From assembly GCA_013178095.1 (NCBI GenBank), contig JABLXK010000002.1, positions 186,001 to 250,000 on the forward strand: 64,000 bases of DNA, in the 5' to 3' direction. A program made the position numbers and the translations under genes. The number at the start of each line of letters is the position of its first letter. The first letter of the stretch is position 1. The notes under the pieces were generated by a model. That model did no database searches, had not been told where the DNA came from, and saw nothing but the letters and a program-made list of their open reading frames with translations. Shown here piece after piece: positions 60,480-64,000 of this stretch. This stretch comes from Anaerolineae bacterium. Lineage in GTDB: Bacteria; Chloroflexota; Anaerolineae; Anaerolineales; Anaerolineaceae.

Positions 60480-61391
60480 ATGGAAAAAATCCTTTTCATG
60501 GGGTCGCCTGAATATGCGGTACCCATTCTTAAAGAACTTAACGATAGATACGAAATTGCTGCGGTTGTCACACAGCCTGACCAACCTGTCGGGAGAGGCA
60601 AACTTATTCAGGCACCTGCGGTTAAAAAATACGCAGAATCTCGCGGGTTAAAGGTAATGCAACCTGCCAAAATCCGTGGGGAGGATTTCATTCGGGATTT
60701 ATCTGAACTGGCGCCGGATGCGATTATCGTTGCCGCGTACGGAAAAATCCTGCCCAAAACAGTTCTGGAATTTCCTCGCCTGGGTTGTATTAATGTACAC
60801 GCGTCACTTTTGCCCAGGTGGCGAGGCGCTTCTCCAATTTACAGCGCAATCCTCAATGGTGATGAAAAAAGCGGTGTTACGATCATGTTAATGGATGAGG
60901 GTATCGATACCGGTTCAACCTTAAGCAAGGCCGAGATCCAACTGACTGGCCAGGAAACAACCGGGAGCCTGACAGCCGATTTAGCCAATCTGGGCGCCGA
61001 TCTGTTAATCCGGACACTGCCTGAATATTTTCATGGCAGGATAAAACCGGAACGCCAACCGGGAAGCGGAGCAACCTACTCTCAGCTAATTAAAAAAGAG
61101 GATGGTTTATTGGATTTCTCACAGGAAGCGCACTCTCTGGAAAGACAAATCAGAGCCTGCGATCCCTGGCCGGTCGCTTTTTTCCAATGGAATGGTGCTC
61201 CGCTGCGAGTCTGGAAAGCACAGGTAATGGACAGTCGCGTATTTGAACCGGGACAAAGAGGCGTTGTTGAAAAGTTTCCGGTCATCGGGACAGCCAGTTA
61301 CGACCTGAAACTGGTCCAGGTCCAACCCGCTGGAAAACGCGTTATGAGCGGGACAGAATTTCTTAATGGTGCTCGCAATTGGGATAATTAG
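60480..61391 (+). CDS. fmt: Methionyl-tRNA formyltransferase
   Basis: Fmt (303 aa) formylates initiator Met-tRNA using 10-formyl-THF. The N-terminal Rossmann domain has FMGSPEYAVPIL, VTQPDQPVGRGK and the hallmark INVHASLLPRWRGASPI (about 100-117), with catalytic Asn, His and the Asp in LMDEGIDTGSTL. The C-terminal OB-like domain starts near 205 (WPVAFFQWNGAPLRVWKAQV). Motifs are complete and length is normal. def and priA, frequent neighbours of fmt, are not next to it; instead it follows the sigma factor unit with a 4-nt gap. Confidence 0.97.
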   Translation: MEKILFMGSPEYAVPILKELNDRYEIAAVVTQPDQPVGRGKLIQAPAVKKYAESRGLKVMQPAKIRGEDFIRDLSELAPDAIIVAAYGKILPKTVLEFPRLGCINVHASLLPRWRGASPIYSAILNGDEKSGVTIMLMDEGIDTGSTLSKAEIQLTGQETTGSLTADLANLGADLLIRTLPEYFHGRIKPERQPGSGATYSQLIKKEDGLLDFSQEAHSLERQIRACDPWPVAFFQWNGAPLRVWKAQVMDSRVFEPGQRGVVEKFPVIGTASYDLKLVQVQPAGKRVMSGTEFLNGARNWDN

Positions 61392-61422
61392 GAAAATCAA
61401 TTTTCAAACCGGAAAGGCAAGT

Positions 61423-62448
61423 ATGAAAATTTTATGTATCGGAGCGGGAGCGATCGGGATTTGCATCGGTGGGAGTATTTCCGCGATGGGCGCAGACGTT
61501 ATTTTTTTGGAAAGACCTCAACAACGAAAAGACCTGGAAGGGAAAATGCTCACAATTCATAATCAGGGTTTTTCGTTAAAAGCCACGGATTACCGTTTGA
61601 TATCCGATTATCGGGAATTGGGGAATGAATTGATTGACTGCGTACTGATTGCCGTAAAAGCTTTTGATACCGATCAGGTCATCAATCAAATCAAACAAAG
61701 CGGGATCAATTTCAAGAATATCCTTTGTCTGCAAAACGGTGTGGAGAATGAGGACAAATTGCAAAAGGCTTTCCCGCGAGTAAATGTGATGGGTGCTTCG
61801 ATGGTCAGCGCGGTTAGCCGGTTGGATGCAACTACTGTCAGAGTTGAAAGAAATCGTGGAATCGGCCTATGCGGAAAGGGGCCGGTGATGGAGCAATTAT
61901 TTGATTTGTTAAAGGCGGGAGGCTTGAAACCCAAAATATTTAATCAGCTTGAATCGATGAAATGGTCCAAGATGATCTCTAACTTATTTTCGAACGCCAC
62001 CTCCGGAATTCTGGATATGACGCCAATGGAAATATATTCAAGAAATGGCTTATTTCAAATCGAGAAAAACCAAATTTTGGAGGGATTAAATGTTATGAAA
62101 AAAAGCGGATACCGGATTGTCAATCTGCCGGGACTGCCGCTGAAACTATTGGTTTTTGCTATAAGTTACCTTCCGGATTTTTTGTTACAGCCACTATTGA
62201 TTCAGTTAATTGCCAAGGGGCGCGGAGAGAAAATGCCTTCTTTTTACATTGAGAAGATGAAGGGTTCAAAAATGAGCGAGGTGGATTTCCTGAACGGCGC
62301 AATTGTCCGAAAGGGAGCAGAAACAGGGATTGCAACTCCGGTGAATGCAGCGCTGGTGCGCATTTTCAATTTGATACTCGAAGATCCCAAATGCCGGGAA
62401 GAGTACTCCCGAAATCCGGATTTGCTTGAAAAAACCATTCAGGCGTAA
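61423..62448 (+). CDS. Ketopantoate reductase (ApbA/PanE) family protein
   Basis: A 341-residue NAD(P)-dependent 2-dehydropantoate 2-reductase family member. The N-terminus is MKILCIGAGAIGICIGGSISAMGADVIFLER, a Rossmann loop GAGAIG (7-12). Further conserved elements are VLIAVKAFDTDQVI, LCLQNGVENED, the Lys in SMKWSKMISNLFSNATSGIL (about 180-200) and KMSEVDFLNGAIVRKGAETGIATPVN. It may reduce ketopantoate in pantothenate synthesis or act on another 2-oxo acid; the length is above the usual 300. ATG 61423 with GGAAAGG just upstream is preferred to the open frame start at 61366, which overlaps fmt. Confidence 0.85.
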   Translation: MKILCIGAGAIGICIGGSISAMGADVIFLERPQQRKDLEGKMLTIHNQGFSLKATDYRLISDYRELGNELIDCVLIAVKAFDTDQVINQIKQSGINFKNILCLQNGVENEDKLQKAFPRVNVMGASMVSAVSRLDATTVRVERNRGIGLCGKGPVMEQLFDLLKAGGLKPKIFNQLESMKWSKMISNLFSNATSGILDMTPMEIYSRNGLFQIEKNQILEGLNVMKKSGYRIVNLPGLPLKLLVFAISYLPDFLLQPLLIQLIAKGRGEKMPSFYIEKMKGSKMSEVDFLNGAIVRKGAETGIATPVNAALVRIFNLILEDPKCREEYSRNPDLLEKTIQA

Positions 62449-62497
62449 TATCCGTATATGTTATGATGAACATGATTACCATTAAATAGGGAATTTG

Positions 62498-63703
62498 ATG
62501 AATAAGAAAATACCTTTTCAAAACCGAATCCTGGCATTCCTAATCTCCATTCTATTTATTTTTGCTTTATTTTTTTCTTTCTTCGCACTGCCGGTTGAGC
62601 TGAAACTGTTCAATCCACTGAGTTACTCGGCATTGGTTACCCAGGATGAGTATCTGCAAGTTCTGCCTAGCGTGATATCCGAAACGCTGGTTTTCCAGGC
62701 TGCCGCATCGAAAGCCACAACGCAAATTGATTTGACTGCCAACAAGGACACGATCAGCAGCATAATCGCAAGGTATATCCCGGTTGAACTGGTGCAATCC
62801 ACTTTTGACGAAGTCATTGGGCAGATGTTTTCTTACTTCAATTTCAGGATACCAACAGCGGATCTAAAAGTAAACATTACCGACCTGAAAACGCATTTAG
62901 CGACTTCAAGTTCGGAAATCGGCGAAGAATTTCTGGCGACTTTGCCTAATTGCCAGGATAATGCACTGGAAGGTTTGAATTTAAACAGCAATTTGACCAT
63001 TCAAGATTTGCCGTTCTGCAAACCGGCTGGGAAGAACCTGGATCAGTTCGAAAGAGCCTGGGGGATGGCTTTCGAAGACATGTTTAATCGCTTGCCGTCG
63101 TCGATTTATTTGGCCAACGTCATCGCGCCAGACCAAAATTTACCTGATCGATATTTCAATGCCTACAGCCTTGTCCGCTGGGGATTCCGTCTGCTGCCAA
63201 TTGTCACAATTCTGTTACTGATCCTGGTAGCAGTGCTGCTCCGCAATCAACGTGACGTCATGTGGAAATGGTGCGGGCGATTATTGATAATTGTTTCCGG
63301 CGTGACTTTATTGGCATTGGTGATCCTGATGATCGGTTTTGATCAATTCATCGCGATGCTGTTGAATCCATTGCTGAAAAACATGATCAGCGGTTTTGGA
63401 TCCGTCCTTTTAGGCGCGGTGCAAGATGTTGGTTTTCAAATGATTATCTTGGTAATCATTTCCGCTCTGGTAGTGATGGGTTTCGGCATCATGCTGCTCC
63501 TGGCGGGAAAATTCGTCAAACCGGCAGCCGCGGCGGCAAGCACCATTGAGGTTCAAGCGGAAACAGAACCAGTGGAAATTCCCGAAGAAATTCCGGCTGA
63601 AGAACCGGCTGCGATGCAGAAAACCGTGATCCCGGAAACGCTTGAAGAAGTTGAACAGGCAGAAAAAAGGCGCAAGAAAAATAAAAAAAATGACCAGGAG
63701 TGA
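62498..63703 (+). CDS. Uncharacterised four-TM membrane protein
   Basis: A 401-residue protein with TM1 (about 11-32), a large extracytoplasmic region (about 33-220) and three TM helices (about 226-248, 262-286 and 312-338). The cytosolic tail is acidic and then Lys-rich (EIPEEIPAEEPAAM, EKRRKKNKKNDQE). The outer region has two Cys (in LPNCQDN and LPFCKPAG) that could form a disulfide. I recognise no named family. AGGGA lies upstream of ATG 62498. The last codons Asp-Gln-Glu-stop lie in a palindrome shared with the convergent mutS end. Confidence 0.75.
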   Translation: MNKKIPFQNRILAFLISILFIFALFFSFFALPVELKLFNPLSYSALVTQDEYLQVLPSVISETLVFQAAASKATTQIDLTANKDTISSIIARYIPVELVQSTFDEVIGQMFSYFNFRIPTADLKVNITDLKTHLATSSSEIGEEFLATLPNCQDNALEGLNLNSNLTIQDLPFCKPAGKNLDQFERAWGMAFEDMFNRLPSSIYLANVIAPDQNLPDRYFNAYSLVRWGFRLLPIVTILLLILVAVLLRNQRDVMWKWCGRLLIIVSGVTLLALVILMIGFDQFIAMLLNPLLKNMISGFGSVLLGAVQDVGFQMIILVIISALVVMGFGIMLLLAGKFVKPAAAAASTIEVQAETEPVEIPEEIPAEEPAAMQKTVIPETLEEVEQAEKRRKKNKKNDQE

Positions 63704-63716
63704 TCACTCCTGGTCA
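63691..63716. repeat. Perfect 26-nt palindrome at the convergent gene ends
   Basis: The half-site TGACCAGGAGTGA (63691-63703) is followed at once by its exact reverse complement (63704-63716). The centre TGA|TCA holds the stop codons of both genes. An A run lies on the left and a T-rich stretch (CTCTTTTTT) on the right. As RNA it folds into a long hairpin with little loop, so it may serve as a bidirectional terminator. Confidence 0.7.
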
Positions 63717-64000
63717 ATCTCTTTTTTCCATTGGTAGATTTTGTTTAATGCTTCAATCGGACTGAGCGAGTTCGGATCGGTGCGTTTTAATTCTGCCAAT
63801 ACCGGGTTTTCTTCATGGAAAAATGTCATTTGAGCAAGCTGCTGCCGGTCTTTTAATTCTAATTGATTGTCGTGGCCTTCTAATTGAGCTAAAATTTCTG
63901 ATGCGCGGGAGATAACAGGCGAGGGGATGCCTGCCATTTGCGCAACATGAATTCCGAAAGATTTTTCAGCGCCCCCCGGAACGATTTTGTGTAGAAAGAT
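63704..64000 (-). CDS. mutS: DNA mismatch repair protein MutS, C-terminal part
   Basis: The last 98 codons of mutS; the gene continues beyond the right edge. The visible sequence [41 protein letters not shown] is the end of the ABC-type ATPase domain (the HKI.PG...KS(Y/F)GI.VA..AG.P..V..RA motif near the dimer interface). It is followed by the variable tail ending in KKEIDQE. The MutS1 versus MutS2 question is settled by this motif in favour of a MutS1-type protein. It converges on the membrane-protein gene with abutting stops. Confidence 0.93.
   Translation of the reverse strand: MFLHKIVPGGAEKSFGIHVAQMAGIPSPVISRASEILAQLEGHDNQLELKDRQQLAQMTFFHEENPVLAELKRTDPNSLSPIEALNKIYQWKKEIDQE

Overview
The window is a chromosomal, mostly housekeeping segment of what looks like a member of the Chloroflexota, probably class Anaerolineae. 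The pointers are: two tandem membrane proteins of the DUF2298 (Chlor_Arch_YYY) family; several lipoproteins and membrane proteins with Pro/Thr-rich stalks (LysM, M23, NBR1-Ig-like); a mevalonate kinase next to an isopentenyl phosphate kinase, as in the alternative mevalonate pathway known from Roseiflexus-type Chloroflexi; a topoisomerase I with an N-terminal DUF5679 zinc ribbon; and an RpoC with a long coiled-coil insertion. This assignment is inference from gene content. There is no CRISPR array, insertion sequence or prophage, and one tRNA. No gene-free stretch exceeds 300 bases; the longest is 12560-12836, a divergent promoter region.

Layout. 1-930 (minus): 5' part of an S41 C-terminal processing protease and a HAD phosphatase. 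985-4994: mutL, a sirtuin (minus) and tilS. 4972-6970 (minus): a tyrosine-recombinase-like protein that has lost its catalytic residues, and a LytR-CpsA-Psr protein. 7130-8446: tRNA-Leu(CAG), an FtsB/DivIC-like protein and a LysM protein. 8516-12559 (minus): DUF1015, an M23 peptidase lipoprotein, an NBR1-Ig-like lipoprotein and queG. 12837-19663: rpsP-khpA-rimM-dprA-manC-topA and an unknown two-TM protein. 19762-22904 (minus): a prenyltransferase of the decaprenyl-phosphate phosphoribosyltransferase type, mevalonate kinase, isopentenyl phosphate kinase and greA. 22952-25558: tlyA and lepA. 25572-41128: an envelope-glycan cluster with a flippase-like protein, CDP-paratose 2-epimerase, GT4, methyltransferase, and four GT-C-type polytopic proteins including two DUF2298 proteins. 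41155-49124: cmk, a C69/secernin-like hydrolase, a soluble histidine kinase and rpoC, which has no rpoB beside it. 49196-52300 (minus): lipoate ligase family, DUF218, HD hydrolase and a TIM-barrel plus NTF2 protein. 52374-54107: nucleoside kinase with a TGS domain. 54104-59546 (minus): monoglyceride lipase-like hydrolase, a GlyA-GcvT fusion behind a structured leader with its own terminator, and a PLP aminotransferase. 59657-63703: ECF sigma factor, a small membrane protein, fmt, a ketopantoate reductase family protein and a membrane protein. The 3' end of mutS (minus) closes the window.

How the genes fit together. The rpsP block couples ribosome biogenesis with DNA uptake and topology. The 22904-19762 block makes isopentenyl diphosphate and uses polyprenyl phosphate, the lipid carrier that GT-C enzymes of the 25572-41128 cluster normally require. 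The fused serine hydroxymethyltransferase/aminomethyltransferase joins two tetrahydrofolate-dependent C1 steps in one chain; its product pool would also feed Fmt, encoded 2 kb away.

Most noteworthy: (1) the GlyA-GcvT fusion, with a degenerate extra GcvT-like segment in its linker and a leader carrying a promoter, a compact folded element and an intrinsic terminator; (2) the tandem DUF2298 proteins, one fused to a GT39-like half, sharing acidic/His motifs; (3) the catalytically dead recombinase-like protein; (4) repeated -10 hexamers 6-12 nt before ATG with no Shine-Dalgarno sequence, suggesting leaderless transcripts; (5) a perfect 26-nt palindrome at the mutS/membrane-protein junction that encodes the same last three residues and stop for both genes.
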